A DNA stretch of 64,000 nt from Paraburkholderia fungorum (GTDB taxonomy: Bacteria; Pseudomonadota; Gammaproteobacteria; Burkholderiales; Burkholderiaceae). Shown one piece after another: positions 24,948 to 34,588 of this stretch (the stretch's first letter is position 1; every line of letters starts with the position of its first letter). The stretch covers positions 124,001 through 188,000 of the forward strand of contig NZ_MCAS01000068.1 in assembly GCF_003610895.1 (NCBI RefSeq). Reading direction: 5' to 3'. The translations under genes and the position numbers were made by a program. The notes below the pieces were generated by a model. It did not search any database. It saw only the letters and a program-made list of their open reading frames with translations, and was not told the DNA's origin.

Positions 24948-25685
24948 ATGGAATCCAGACTTAACGCTTTTGAGCAGCCCATCGGCGTCCCCGTGCCGGA
25001 CTGGAAAGGCGCTCAGGCGCCCGGCCGCGAGCCGCTGACAGGCCAGTACTGCCGGATCGAACCGGTGAATGTGGAGCGCCATGCGGCGGATCTGTACGAG
25101 GCCTACAGCTCGGCGGCCGACGCCCGCGACTGGACCTATCTGGCGGTTGGACCGTTCGAGAGCCTGGCCGCCTATCGCGAGCATCTGACGCGCATGGCCG
25201 CGTCGCCTGATCCGCTGCACTATGCGGTGATCGATCTGGCGACTGGCCGGGCAGTCGGCACGCTCGCGCTAATGCGCATCGACCGCGCGAACGGCGTGAT
25301 CGAAGTCGGGCACGTCACCTATTCGCCGCGCCTGAAGCGCACACGCATTGCCACCGACGCCATGTTCCTGGTATTGCGCCATGTGTTCGAGGACCTCGGC
25401 TATCGCCGCTTCGAATGGAAGTGCGATTCGCTCAATGGACCGTCGCGCGCGGCGGCACTGCGCTATGGCTTTACGTTCGAAGGGATCTTCCGCCAGGCCA
25501 TCGTGTATCACGAGCGCAATCGCGATACCGCGTGGTTTTCGATCATCGACAGCGAATGGCCTGTGCTGCGCCCGGGCTACGTAAGCTGGCTCGATGCCGG
25601 CAACTTCGATGCACAGGGCAAGCAGCTTGAACAGCTGGCGGATCTGATCGCACGGCAACGGGCGGCGGCAGGCAAAGCCGGTTAA
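24948..25685 (+). CDS. GNAT acetyltransferase of the RimJ/RimL type
   Basis: A 245-residue protein with a RimJ/RimL-like acetyltransferase domain: PLTGQYCRIEPVNVERHAAD at the start, VIEVGHVTYSPRLKRTRIAT as the acetyl-CoA loop region, and KCDSLNGPSRAAALRYGFTF late. The ribosome site is AGGAGA. It is divergent from the MocR gene and is probably under its control, as in other MocR-acetyltransferase pairs. The substrate is unknown. Confidence 0.88.
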   Translation: MESRLNAFEQPIGVPVPDWKGAQAPGREPLTGQYCRIEPVNVERHAADLYEAYSSAADARDWTYLAVGPFESLAAYREHLTRMAASPDPLHYAVIDLATGRAVGTLALMRIDRANGVIEVGHVTYSPRLKRTRIATDAMFLVLRHVFEDLGYRRFEWKCDSLNGPSRAAALRYGFTFEGIFRQAIVYHERNRDTAWFSIIDSEWPVLRPGYVSWLDAGNFDAQGKQLEQLADLIARQRAAAGKAG

Positions 25686-25706
25686 TCGGGAATACGGAAG
25701 CTGATT

Positions 25707-26243
25707 TCAGGCAACGCCTGCCATTCGCCGCAGCACGATGGTTGGCTTGCCTTTATACGTCGTGTGATGCTGCTCGCGATAACCGCACTTATGCGCGACA
25801 CGCAGCGACGGCTGGTTTTCCGGCGCGATGATGCAGACGGTCTCCCCCTCGGGCCACTGCGTATCGGCCCAGGCGAGTGCGGCGTTCACTGCTTCGGTCG
25901 CGTAGCCGCGGTTGTGCACGGCGGGGTCGAGTGCCCAACCGATCTCCGGCGTGTTCATCAATGAAGGCTCGATATCGCGGTGGTAGTCGGCAAAACCGAC
26001 TTCCCCCAGGAACCGGCCGCTATCCTTTTCCCGCACCACCCAGTAGCCGTATCCCATCATCGCCCAATGCCCGGCGTAGCGCAGCAACCGCGCCCAGACC
26101 TCTTCGCGCGTGAACGGCTTGCCGCCGATGTAGCGGATCACTTCGGAATCGGACCACATCGCATAGCTCTCGAGGAAATCGTCGCGCGTATGCGGGCGCA
26201 TGATCAGACGGTCGGTGGTGAGGAGCGTGGGGCGGCTGGACAT
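25707..26243 (-). CDS. GNAT acetyltransferase
   Basis: A 178-residue RimJ/RimL-like protein starting MSSRPTLLTTDRLIMRPHTR, with EIGWALDPAVHNRGYATEAV as the pyrophosphate-binding region and ENQPSLRVAHKCGYRE late. It is typical of acetyltransferases acting on small molecules or protein N-termini. It is convergent with the previous acetyltransferase. The 206-nt stretch to the next gene holds nothing recognisable. Confidence 0.87.
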   Translation of the reverse strand: MSSRPTLLTTDRLIMRPHTRDDFLESYAMWSDSEVIRYIGGKPFTREEVWARLLRYAGHWAMMGYGYWVVREKDSGRFLGEVGFADYHRDIEPSLMNTPEIGWALDPAVHNRGYATEAVNAALAWADTQWPEGETVCIIAPENQPSLRVAHKCGYREQHHTTYKGKPTIVLRRMAGVA

Positions 26244-26449
26244 GGGCGGGCTGTGGTTGGTATGGACGCTTTAGGGTTAAGAGGCGTTGCAGAGTGCCTG
26301 GCATGATCGCAGATTTTTTGCGCGCCGGGTTCGTGGCGAAAATCCGGAGCAGCGTGTCGTGGCGATGCTCGCCCCGCACCGCAATCGCCGGCATGCGAAG
26401 AGGCTTCGCCTCAGCTTCAGGGCATACGCGTGAGCAGCCACGCCGCCCC

Positions 26450-27316
26450 TCACACCAGCTCAAGAAACCGCGCCAGACACGGGTTGCGATTAGCCGGCGA
26501 CCACGCCAGCACCTGCTCGATCAGCGGCGCATCGACCAACGGACGGAACACCACACCCGCGAGTTGCGCCTTGCGCATCGACGCCGGCACCAGCGCCACG
26601 CCCACTCCTTCGTCGACGAGACTCAGCACGGTCTGCTGCAACTGCACTTCGAAGCGGATATCCGGTTCGAAGCCACCGGAGCGGCAATGCTCGAGGATGG
26701 TTGCGCGCAAGCTCGGCGCGACTTCCTCGGACGCCAGCACAAATGACTCGCCTGCCAGTTGCGCGATCGCGAGACGCCGCGCGCGGGCCCGCGGATGACT
26801 GCGCGACAACGCCACACACAAGGGCTCGCGCAGGATCGTGCGCGTCACGATGCCCTTGTCGGGCACACCGGGAAACATGATCGCCGCGTCGATCTGACCG
26901 GACAGCACTTGCGCGGCCAGATCGTTCGACACGACCTCGCGCAGATTCAAGGCGACCTCGGGAAACGCAGCGCCGAACGCGCGCGCGTAGCCCGGCACCA
27001 CGTTGTACGCGGCGCACATGGTGAAACCGATGGCGAGCTTGCCCGCGTCGCCATGCGCCGCCGCCCGGGCATTGCTGACGGCTTGCTCCACCGACGCAAG
27101 AATCGCCTTCGCATCCGCGTAAAAGCGCTCGCCCGCCGCGGTCAACGTGACACTGCGCGGACTGCGTTCGAGCAGCGTCACACCCAGGCTCGCCTCCAGT
27201 GCCGCCAGTTGCCGGCTCAACGGCGGCTGCGACAGATTCAGGCGCGCAGCCGCGCGGCCGAAGTGGCGCGTCTCGGCGAGCGTCACGAAATAGCGTAACG
27301 GCTTGATATCGATCAC
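26450..27316 (-). CDS. LysR-family regulator
   Basis: A 288-residue LTTR with HTH IDIKPLRYFVTLAETRHFGR and SQPPLSRQLAALEASLG, then an effector domain. I use the GTG at 27316, which follows GAGGGC and gives the canonical N-terminus; the frame extends to 27388. It is divergent from the AEC-family transporter at 27426. It is close in type to the LysR at 982-1881 (shared HFGRAA and NLSQPPLSRQ-like HTH). Confidence 0.9.
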   Translation of the reverse strand: MIDIKPLRYFVTLAETRHFGRAAARLNLSQPPLSRQLAALEASLGVTLLERSPRSVTLTAAGERFYADAKAILASVEQAVSNARAAAHGDAGKLAIGFTMCAAYNVVPGYARAFGAAFPEVALNLREVVSNDLAAQVLSGQIDAAIMFPGVPDKGIVTRTILREPLCVALSRSHPRARARRLAIAQLAGESFVLASEEVAPSLRATILEHCRSGGFEPDIRFEVQLQQTVLSLVDEGVGVALVPASMRKAQLAGVVFRPLVDAPLIEQVLAWSPANRNPCLARFLELV

Positions 27317-27425
27317 GACGCCCTCGGGCTGGATGACGATGCAGAAAAGGTATTGCTGGAGGCAAAAAACAGTATTGGATTGTATCAACGCAAGTCACTA
27401 GGCTGGCGCATTGCGCCATGCGCCC

Positions 27426-28391
27426 ATGCTCTCCTTTGCATCGATGTTCGCCACTCTCGAGATTCTGCTTCCCGTATTCGGCCTGATTTTCGCGGGCTTT
27501 GCATGCCGCCGGCGTGGCCTGCTCGGACCGAACAGCGCGTCCGAACTCAACCGTTTCGTCGTCTGGCTGGCGCTGCCCGCGCTGCTGTTCGACACGATGG
27601 CGCATGCCACGTGGCAGCAGCTCTACCAACCGGCCTTCGTCGCGGCATTTTCGATCGGCTGTATCGGCGCGTTTCTGCCGATTCTCGCCCTGCGTATGCT
27701 CAGCGGGCAGCACCTGGCCGACGCGAGCGTCGATGCGATTGCGGCCTCGTATCCGAACACCGGTTACATCGGCTTTCCGCTCGGCATGATTGCGTTTGGC
27801 TCCGCCAGCCTGACGCCGACCACGATCGCCACGATCCTTGTCGCGTGTGTGCTTTTCGCGCTTGCCATCGTGCTGATCGAGGTCGGCTTGCAGACTGAAC
27901 GCGCGCCACACAAGCTGGGCCTGAAAGTGCTGGGCTCGCTCGCGCGCAATCCGTTGATCGTGTCGCCGATTGCGGGCGTGCTGTTGGCAAGCACTCACGT
28001 CGCGCTGCCGCAAAGCGCGGAGACCTTTCTGAAGCTGCTGAGCGGCGCCGCCAGTCCCTGCGCGCTGGTCAGCCTCGGCTTGTTCCTCGCGGAAAAACGT
28101 CCGTCGTCCGAAACCGGAGCGCGTGGCATCTCGCTGCTGCTGACCGGTGTCAAGCTGCTGGGGCAGCCGGCACTGACCTGGTGGCTCGCGGCACGCGTGT
28201 TCGGACTTTCATCCGCGCTGGTCGAGATGGCCGTCGTGCTGGCCGCGCTGCCCACCGGCACCGGCCCATTCATGCTGGCCGAGTTCTACCGCCGCGAAGC
28301 GCACATTACCTCGCGCACGATTTTGCTGTCGACGGTGGGATCGGTGGCGACCTTGTCCTTGCTGCTGTTGCTGATGGGGCATCGTACGTAG
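27426..28391 (+). CDS. AEC-family (auxin efflux carrier) transporter
   Basis: A 321-residue membrane protein with ten predicted helices starting LEILLPVFGLIFAGFACRRR. It contains the conserved central YPNTGYIGFPLGMIAFG segment of AEC/bile-acid-type carriers, and PLIVSPIAGVLLA in the second half. Such carriers export or import dicarboxylates and other organic acids. It is divergent from LysR, which probably regulates it. The start could also be TTG 27411 or ATG 27444. Confidence 0.88.
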   Translation: MLSFASMFATLEILLPVFGLIFAGFACRRRGLLGPNSASELNRFVVWLALPALLFDTMAHATWQQLYQPAFVAAFSIGCIGAFLPILALRMLSGQHLADASVDAIAASYPNTGYIGFPLGMIAFGSASLTPTTIATILVACVLFALAIVLIEVGLQTERAPHKLGLKVLGSLARNPLIVSPIAGVLLASTHVALPQSAETFLKLLSGAASPCALVSLGLFLAEKRPSSETGARGISLLLTGVKLLGQPALTWWLAARVFGLSSALVEMAVVLAALPTGTGPFMLAEFYRREAHITSRTILLSTVGSVATLSLLLLLMGHRT

Positions 28392-28508
28392 GCTGAACCG
28401 CGGAATATCCACCGTCGCGCGCCTCGCGCTATGCTTCGCACACGGGCCACCCAGGGTCCGCGCTCTTCATGCGCGAAGAGCGAACCGTGAACAGCGAAGC
28501 GAACCGCC

Positions 28509-29348
28509 GTGCCCAAAGCCCGCCCACCCGAACTTCACGACGACGCCGACGCCCGCTCCCTTGCGCGTCACTATCCGCGTGGGCTGCGCATCGATCCGCA
28601 TTCGCACACGTGGGCGCAGGTGCTGTACGCGGTCTCCGGCGTGATGTGGGTGGAGGTCGGCCGCGAGGCGCTGGTGGTGCCGCCGCAGCGCGCGGTCTGG
28701 CTGCCGGCCGGCACCGTCCATTCCATCCATATGATGAGCGAGGTGGAGATGCGCAATATCTATCTCCACGAGCGCAATGTCGGCCATCTGAGTCATCGCA
28801 GCGACGTATTCGAGATCAACGGCCTGCTGCGCGAACTCATCACGTCGATCGCGGAGTACGAGCTCACCCATGCGCGCGACGATACCTACCTCGAAGCCGC
28901 CTATCGTCTCGCGATGCTGGAGTTGGAGCACGCGCCCCGCTCGTCACTGCGCATCGCCCTGCCCGACGCGTCGGACCGGCGGCTCGACGCACTGTGCCGC
29001 GCGGTGATCGACAACCCTTCGATCTCGATCAGCTTCGAACAGCATGCGGCATCGGTCGGCGCCAGCGTGCGCACGCTGGCGCGCCTCTTCACGCGTGAGT
29101 TGGGGGTTGGCTTTGCCGAATGGCGACGTCAGGTGCAACTGGCGGTGGCCGTATCGGGGCTCGCCGAGGGACGCCCCGTCAACAGCATCGCGCGCTCGCT
29201 GGGCTTCCAGCCGAGCAGCTTCAGCGATATGTTCCGCCGCGAGTTGGGTGCGTCGCCGACGGGCTTCGACCCGGGCGGCACGCTTAGCGAAACGGCTTCC
29301 GAAGCGCCGATCGAGCCGGCACACGGCAAGCTGTCCACGGGCGGGTAG
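28509..29348 (+). CDS. AraC-family regulator with N-terminal cupin
   Basis: A 279-residue protein. The cupin sensor has PHSHTWAQVLYAVSGVMWVE and PPQRAVWLPAGTVHSIH. The C-terminal AraC domain has SVRTLARLFTRELGVGFAEW and FQPSSFSDMFRRELGASPTG. It starts with GTG at 28509. It is a paralogue of 4352-5164 with the same cupin plus HTH layout. It lies upstream of the MDR oxidoreductase on the same strand; control of that gene is possible but unproven. Confidence 0.88.
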   Translation: MPKARPPELHDDADARSLARHYPRGLRIDPHSHTWAQVLYAVSGVMWVEVGREALVVPPQRAVWLPAGTVHSIHMMSEVEMRNIYLHERNVGHLSHRSDVFEINGLLRELITSIAEYELTHARDDTYLEAAYRLAMLELEHAPRSSLRIALPDASDRRLDALCRAVIDNPSISISFEQHAASVGASVRTLARLFTRELGVGFAEWRRQVQLAVAVSGLAEGRPVNSIARSLGFQPSSFSDMFRRELGASPTGFDPGGTLSETASEAPIEPAHGKLSTGG

Positions 29349-29517
29349 ACCCTTCGCGCCAGCAACCAGAAGAGCACCCAGCGTGGTCTGCACACCGGCC
29401 CACCGCACGTTTTGTCCGAAATTCGAAAGTCTTTGTCTCAATGCTTTTGTATCTGCCATCTAGACTACGCTCATCCGCTGCACGATGCGGCGCAAAATCC
29501 GACAGGAGTGACAAGCG

Positions 29518-30483
29518 ATGAAAGCGATTCAGTTCAAGACTTTTGGCAACCCCGAGGTGCTCGAAACCGTCGATCTGCCGACGCCCCAAGCCGACGCGGA
29601 CAGCGCGGTCGTGCAAATCAAGGCGGCCTCGGTGAATCCGAGCGACGTCAAGAACGTGTCCGGCCACTTCGAACACACCGTCCTGCCGCGCACGCCCGGC
29701 CGCGACTTCAGCGGCGTCGTGGTGGACGGCCCGCAAGCATGGCTCGGCGCCGAAGTCTGGGGCACGGGCGGCGACATCGGCTTCACACGCGACGGCACGC
29801 ACGCCGGGTTCATCAAGATTCCGCTCACCGCCTTGTCGCGCAAGCCCACCACGCTCAGCCATGCGCAGGCCTCCGCGATCGGCGTGAGCTTCGTGGTCGC
29901 GTGGCTCGGCACGGTCGAGTACGCCCACCTGCAAGCGGGCGAGACGATTGCCGTGATCGGGGCGGGTGGCGCTGTCGGCGGCGCGGTGGTGCAAATCGCG
30001 AAAGCGCGAGGCGCGCGCGTGATCGGAGTCGATCGTCATCCGCTTTCCGCCGGTACGCCCGCAGCCCAACTGCTCGACGAGTATGTTCCGCTCGACGAAA
30101 ACGCGGTCGCGCGCCTGAAAGCACTAACAGGCGGCGCCGGCGCGGACGTGGTGTACGACACGGTGGGCGGCGTCGCGTTTCAGACCGCATTGAGTCTCGT
30201 CAGGCGCCGCGGCCGGGTGCTGGAAATCAGCGCCACGGGTCAACGCCGCGTGGAGTTCGACCTGATCGACTTCTATCACAACGAAACGCAACTACTCGGC
30301 GTGGACAGCGCCAAGCTGGGTGTCGCCGAATCGGCGCCGTTGATGACCGCACTGGTGGAAGGCTTCGAAAGCGGCAAGCTGCAGGCGCCGGCCATCGCAC
30401 AGGAATTCCCGCTCGAACGGGCCCGCGAAGCCTATGAGGCAGTGGCCGCCGGCGCCCGTGGCCGGATCGTTATCACGATGTAA
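29518..30483 (+). CDS. MDR-family NADPH:quinone oxidoreductase-like protein
   Basis: A 321-residue medium-chain dehydrogenase/reductase of the zinc-free quinone oxidoreductase type. It starts MKAIQFKTFGNPEVLETVDL, has the GRDFSGVVVDG substrate-side motif and a Rossmann VIGAGGAVGGAVVQIAKARG. No zinc-ligand cysteines are visible. The ribosome site AGGAG is well placed. It is expected to reduce quinones or enones with NADPH in the cytosol. Confidence 0.9.
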   Translation: MKAIQFKTFGNPEVLETVDLPTPQADADSAVVQIKAASVNPSDVKNVSGHFEHTVLPRTPGRDFSGVVVDGPQAWLGAEVWGTGGDIGFTRDGTHAGFIKIPLTALSRKPTTLSHAQASAIGVSFVVAWLGTVEYAHLQAGETIAVIGAGGAVGGAVVQIAKARGARVIGVDRHPLSAGTPAAQLLDEYVPLDENAVARLKALTGGAGADVVYDTVGGVAFQTALSLVRRRGRVLEISATGQRRVEFDLIDFYHNETQLLGVDSAKLGVAESAPLMTALVEGFESGKLQAPAIAQEFPLERAREAYEAVAAGARGRIVITM

Positions 30484-30538
30484 TTGCCGAAGCGACCGGC
30501 GGGCGTGGCAGCCCGCATTTCAGATGGGTTTATCACAC

Positions 30539-30715
30539 ATGAAAGCGTATTTGATCTCGCTTATTGCCGGCGTCGTGGTCGGTTTGATCTACAGCGTCAT
30601 GCAGGTGAAATCGCCCGCGCCGCCGACGATCGCGCTAGTCGGACTGCTCGGCATGCTGGCCGGCGAGCATGTCATCCCGCTCGTACGGACATGGCTGGCC
30701 GCCGGTATTCATTGA
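30539..30715 (+). CDS. XapX-domain small membrane protein
   Basis: A 58-residue protein starting MKAYLISLIAGVVVGLIYSV, with the XapX hallmark KSPAPPTIALVGLLGMLAGE. Two membrane helices are predicted. The family is small and of unknown role, often near xanthosine or DUF1427 loci. It lies 55 nt after the oxidoreductase and is probably co-transcribed with it. Confidence 0.88.
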   Translation: MKAYLISLIAGVVVGLIYSVMQVKSPAPPTIALVGLLGMLAGEHVIPLVRTWLAAGIH

Positions 30716-30795
30716 CGCCTCGCTTCTGCATCCCTCATGCACGTCCCTTCGTGCCGATAGCTTTTCCATCACCGCGCGCCACACGCTAAGATTGA

Positions 30796-30814
30796 GCCCG
30801 CCGGGCCGGCGGGC
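30796..30814. terminator. GC-rich hairpin after XapX gene
   Basis: GCCCGCCG and CGGCGGGC pair perfectly around a 3-nt loop, 80 nt after the XapX stop. No T-tract follows, so this may be a Rho-type or weak terminator. Confidence 0.3.
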
Positions 30815-30898
30815 AGCGCTTGCAGCGTCGACCGCGCATGGGCCACCGCCATGCGCGACGCCCGGAGATCACAAGAAAAGCCTCGCTCGGAGAATCAG

Positions 30899-31477
30899 AT
30901 GTCTGAAGAATATGAAGTGCATGGTCCGCACGACCATGCGGTTGAACACGCCGGTCACCACGACGAGGACCCCTTTGCCAGCCGCATGGCCGTCATGACG
31001 GCGATCCTCGCGACGATCGGCGCGCTGTGCGCCTACCAGAGCGGCAACAGCGAAAATCTGGCGCTGTACTACAAGAACGAAGCCGCCATTAAAAAGACCG
31101 AAGCATCGAATCAATGGAACTACTACCAGGCCAAGGGCGAGAAAGAGAATCTCGCTGAACTCGGCGCAGCGCTGTCGCCAGGCAATACCGACGCCCACGC
31201 CAAGTTCCTCGCCGACGTCGACAAGTACAAGCAGCAGAAAGAGCCGATCCGCGCGAAGGCCGAAGCGATCGAGAAAGAGGTCGTGGACAACGACGCTAAA
31301 AGCGAAGCGCTGCTGCACGGCCATCATCGCTGGGCGCAGGCCACGACTTTGATTCAGGTGGCGATCGCCCTGTGCGCGATCACGTTGCTGACCCGCAAGA
31401 AATGGCTGCGCAATCTGTCGTTCGGTATTGCGGCAGCGGGTGTGATCACGGCCGTCATGGCGTTCTTTTCGGCCTGA
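30899..31477 (+). CDS. DUF4337 membrane protein
   Basis: A 192-residue protein with a His-rich N-terminus (HGPHDHAVEHAGHHDEDP), a first membrane helix (MAVMTAILATIGALCAY), a coiled region rich in Lys/Glu (WNYYQAKGEKENLAELGAAL) and two C-terminal helices. This is the DUF4337 layout; function unknown. The start at 30899 has CGGAGAATCAG upstream. The histidine cluster suggests metal binding but is not proof. Confidence 0.85.
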   Translation: MSEEYEVHGPHDHAVEHAGHHDEDPFASRMAVMTAILATIGALCAYQSGNSENLALYYKNEAAIKKTEASNQWNYYQAKGEKENLAELGAALSPGNTDAHAKFLADVDKYKQQKEPIRAKAEAIEKEVVDNDAKSEALLHGHHRWAQATTLIQVAIALCAITLLTRKKWLRNLSFGIAAAGVITAVMAFFSA

Positions 31478-31635
31478 TTTCTGGCCGGATTGCCCGACCG
31501 GCGCCGAGCATGCAGTTCGCGCGACGAGCGGTTACGCTACGCTTTGCCTCGGTACTCTCGTCCGCCGTGCCGCCGCATGTGAGCGTCGGCACATTTGCTG
31601 CCATGCTCGGCATGATCCGGTAAGTTGCGTGCGAT

Positions 31636-32913
31636 TCAATGCGTGCTGCCGCGCGCAGCACGCTCGAGCAGCAACTCGCGCTCGCGCGCGTTGCGCGTCA
31701 TGGCGGCGGCGCGTTCGAATTCGGCGCGCGCCTCTTCCACGCGGCCGAGCTTCTCCAGCAGATCGCCGCGCACGCTCGGCAGCCAATGATAGTTCGCGAG
31801 CGACGCGTCGGCTGCCAGCGCGTCGACAATTTCCAGACCGGCAGCAGGCCCGAACGCCATGCCGACTGCCACCGCCCGGTTCAACTCGACCACCGGTGAA
31901 GGCGCCACCTGCGCCAGCGCGTCATACAACGCGACGATCTGCACCCAGTCGGTCTCTTCGGCACGGCGGGCTCGCGCATGGCACGCGGCTAACGCGGCCT
32001 GCAACGCATACGGGCCGCTCGCGCCGCCCAACGCGTGGGTGGTGGCGAGCGCAGCCAATCCCCGGCGGATCAGGAGCGGGTCCCAGCGGCTGCGGTCCTG
32101 GTCGAGCAGCAATACCGGCTTGCCGTCGGCGTCGGTCCGCGCGTGAGTGCGCGACGCCTGGATTTCCATCAACGCGACGAGACCGTGCACTTCGCTTTCG
32201 TCAGGGACAAGCCCGCTCAACACACGCCCGAGCCGCAGCGCTTCCTCGCACAACGCCGGACGCATCCAGTCGTCGCCGACGGTAGCCGAATAGCCTTCGT
32301 TGAAAATCAGATAGATCACCTGCAGCACCGAGGCGAGCCGCGGCGCGCGCGCATCCGCTTGCGGCACTTCGAACGGCACCTTGGCTGCGGACAGTGTTCG
32401 CTTGGCCCGCACGATGCGCTGCGCGATGGTCGGCTCGGGCACGAGAAACGCACGGGCGATTTCTTCCGTGGTGAGGCCACCGAGCAGGCGCAAGGTCAGC
32501 GCAACGCGGGCGTCGGTGGACAACACCGGGTGGCACGCGGTGAACACCAGCCGCAGCAGGTCGTCGCCGATATCGTCGGCGCGCGCGGCATCGAGGCTAT
32601 CGACGAAATCCGGCACCAGGTGCGCCTCCAATGCGTCGAGATCGTGGCCCAACGCCTCACGCTTGCGGGCATGCAGCGCTTCCTGACGCAAGCGGTCGAG
32701 AGCCCGGTTCTTCGCGGTTGCCATCAGCCAGGCTCCCGGGTTGTCGGGCACGCCCGCGTCCGGCCAATGTTCGAGCGCCGCCACCAGCGCGTCCTGCGCC
32801 AGCTCTTCCGCGAGCCCCACGTCGCGCACGATCCGTGCGACGTGGGCAATGACCTTGGCGGATTCGATCCGCCAGACAGCCTCGATGGCACGATGGGTAG
32901 CCTGCGTCGTCAC
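31636..32913 (-). CDS. ECF42-type RNA polymerase sigma factor with long C-terminal extension
   Basis: A 425-residue protein. The N-terminal 170 residues are sigma2 (LAQDALVAALEHW, NPGAWLMATAKNRALDRLR) and sigma4 (LRLLGGLTTEEIARAFLV). Residues about 180-425 are the TPR-like SnoaL-unrelated extension of the ECF42 group (VIYLIFNEGYSATVGDDWMR). No anti-sigma factor is nearby, as is usual for this group, whose activity is thought to depend on the extension. GTG start at 32913. It is the last gene of an operon with two DGPF/YCII proteins, the characteristic ECF42 partners. Confidence 0.93.
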   Translation of the reverse strand: MTTQATHRAIEAVWRIESAKVIAHVARIVRDVGLAEELAQDALVAALEHWPDAGVPDNPGAWLMATAKNRALDRLRQEALHARKREALGHDLDALEAHLVPDFVDSLDAARADDIGDDLLRLVFTACHPVLSTDARVALTLRLLGGLTTEEIARAFLVPEPTIAQRIVRAKRTLSAAKVPFEVPQADARAPRLASVLQVIYLIFNEGYSATVGDDWMRPALCEEALRLGRVLSGLVPDESEVHGLVALMEIQASRTHARTDADGKPVLLLDQDRSRWDPLLIRRGLAALATTHALGGASGPYALQAALAACHARARRAEETDWVQIVALYDALAQVAPSPVVELNRAVAVGMAFGPAAGLEIVDALAADASLANYHWLPSVRGDLLEKLGRVEEARAEFERAAAMTRNARERELLLERAARGSTH

Positions 32914-32917
32914 GTGA

Positions 32918-33337
32918 TCAGCCCGCTGCCTTGGCGTTCGGGTCCATGTAGATCAGCTCCCAGATGTGTCCGTCGATATCCTCGAAGCCATGCCCGTACA
33001 TGAAGCCGTAGTCCTGCGGCGCGCGCGGCACCGTGCCGCCGGCGGCGAGCGCCTTCGCGACCAGCGCATCCACCTCGCCCCGGCTCTCGCATGACAGGCC
33101 CAGCAATGCTTCAGTGCTTTCCTTCGGATTGCAAAGCGACTTGCGCGTGAAGGACTTGAACAGGTCCTTGACCAGCAGCATGGCGTAGAGGTTTTCGCCG
33201 AGGATCAGACACGCAGCCTGCTCGTTGGTGAATTGCGCATCGAAGGTGAAACCGATCGCGCTGAAAAACGCTTTCGACCGTTCGAGATCGTCGACCGCGA
33301 GATTGACGTAGATCTGCTTATGCATGATGGAATCCAT
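32918..33337 (-). CDS. VOC/glyoxalase-fold protein
   Basis: A 139-residue protein with the vicinal-oxygen-chelate fold: IYVNLAVDDLERSKAFFSAI at the start and MYGHGFEDIDGHIWELIYMD at the end. It is of the type found with ECF sigma operons. Start at 33337 (AGGA upstream) or 33325. It ends 4 nt before the sigma gene, so the two are co-translated. No ligand or reaction is known. Confidence 0.85.
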   Translation of the reverse strand: MDSIMHKQIYVNLAVDDLERSKAFFSAIGFTFDAQFTNEQAACLILGENLYAMLLVKDLFKSFTRKSLCNPKESTEALLGLSCESRGEVDALVAKALAAGGTVPRAPQDYGFMYGHGFEDIDGHIWELIYMDPNAKAAG

Positions 33338-33389
33338 TGATCCTGCGTTGATCCTGCCGCGTGCCCGCCTGTGCTGCGGGCCGGCGCAT

Positions 33390-33917
33390 TCAACTCGCCT
33401 CGGCAAGCGTTTTCAGATTGCTCAGGCCGCCTTCGAAATCCTTGCCGACCATCCGGTCCATGCTGACGAATACCTGCATCAGCTTCGACAGAAAGGGGGC
33501 GGGTCCGTGCATCGCCCAGGTGACCTGGGTCTCGCCCGCCTCCGGCTTCAGCTCGAATTCGGCGATGTTATGCGCCTCGAACGGTTTGATGAAATCGAGG
33601 TTCATCGTCACGCTCGACGGCGCCGCCGTATCGACAATCTCCATCTGCCCCACACCGATCTTTTCGCTTTGCCATGCATACCGCGCACCCTTGCCGCCTT
33701 GCGTGCCGCTGTAAGTGCCTTGCGTCGCGGGGTCTTTGCGCAGGAATGGATTCCAGCGATTGAACTGATGCAGGTCGTCGATCAACCCGTAGACCCGTTC
33801 AGGCGGCGCCTTGATGCGCACGCTGCGTTCGATGCGAAAGTTGTCGGGCCGCGTCGCCGCGTAGATGAGCAGTAGACCCACCGCCGCGACGACGGTAATC
33901 AAAATGGCTTTGAGCAT
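33390..33917 (-). CDS. SRPBCC-family protein with N-terminal membrane anchor
   Basis: A 175-residue protein. An N-terminal hydrophobic helix (AILITVVAAVGLLLIYAATR) precedes a polyketide-cyclase/START-like domain (RSVRIKAPPERVYGLIDDLH, WNPFLRKDP, WAMHGPAPFLSKLMQVFVSM). This is the ligand-binding SRPBCC fold with an inner-membrane or periplasm-facing anchor. Ribosome site AAAGGA. It is the third gene of the ECF42 operon; its ligand is unknown. Confidence 0.87.
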   Translation of the reverse strand: MLKAILITVVAAVGLLLIYAATRPDNFRIERSVRIKAPPERVYGLIDDLHQFNRWNPFLRKDPATQGTYSGTQGGKGARYAWQSEKIGVGQMEIVDTAAPSSVTMNLDFIKPFEAHNIAEFELKPEAGETQVTWAMHGPAPFLSKLMQVFVSMDRMVGKDFEGGLSNLKTLAEAS

Positions 33918-33995
33918 GATGAATCCTTTCGATGTAGCCGGATCGGCGCCTTATGCGGCGCGCGGATCGGCGTGGCGATCAATGTTGGGCCGCAA

Positions 33996-34409
33996 TCAAT
34001 GTTTGGCCACGTCCAGTTTTTTGAAGCGCTCCAGTTCCGGGCTCGGCTCGAAGTCTTCGAGCTCATACAGTTGCCGCACTTCGATTTCGCCGTCGGCCTG
34101 TTCGCCGAACGGCGCCGGGAATCGCCGCGCCCATTCCATGGCTTCTTCGCGGGAACGAACCTGAATCAGCGTATAGCCGGCGATCAGTTCCTTGGTTTCC
34201 GCGAACGGACCGTCGATTACCGTGCGCTTGCCTGCGCTGTAGCGGATGCGCCAGCCCTTCGAACTCGGTTGCAGCCCGGTTGCGTCGAGTAGCACGCCGG
34301 CCTTGGCCAATTCTTCGTGGTAGGCGCCCATCGCGGTCATCAGGGCTTCATCCGGCGACCCGCCGGCTTCGCTGACGGCCGTGGCCTTCACTATGATCAT
34401 GAATCGCAT
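33996..34409 (-). CDS. DGPF-motif YCII-related protein
   Basis: A 137-residue protein with an N-terminal MRFMIIVKA strand and the signature VIDGPFAETKELIAGYTLI (the DGPF motif), followed by an acidic C-terminal tail. YCII-like domains of this group are partners of ECF42 sigma factors and may be dimeric ligand-binding proteins; no catalytic role is proven. The ATG at 34409 is preceded by AGGGAG. It is one of two such proteins in this operon. Confidence 0.9.
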   Translation of the reverse strand: MRFMIIVKATAVSEAGGSPDEALMTAMGAYHEELAKAGVLLDATGLQPSSKGWRIRYSAGKRTVIDGPFAETKELIAGYTLIQVRSREEAMEWARRFPAPFGEQADGEIEVRQLYELEDFEPSPELERFKKLDVAKH

Positions 34410-34588
34410 CGCAATCGCTCCCTGGGTGGCGTGTGGTAAGTAAAGATGAAGAGCCATTTGCGGTTCCTGGCTCCTTACTCACACGACGAGCGACGCGTGA
34501 CCGGATCGACATATTTGTTACCGATCCAGGGAAATCCCTAAGAAAATAGCGCGAATAGGTAACCCCAAGCGAACCCGGGCGAGCCTGC

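Noticed and set aside
26490..28013. 507-codon minus-strand frame spanning the LysR and AEC genes
   Set aside because: It covers two well-supported genes in another frame or strand and has shadow-type composition.
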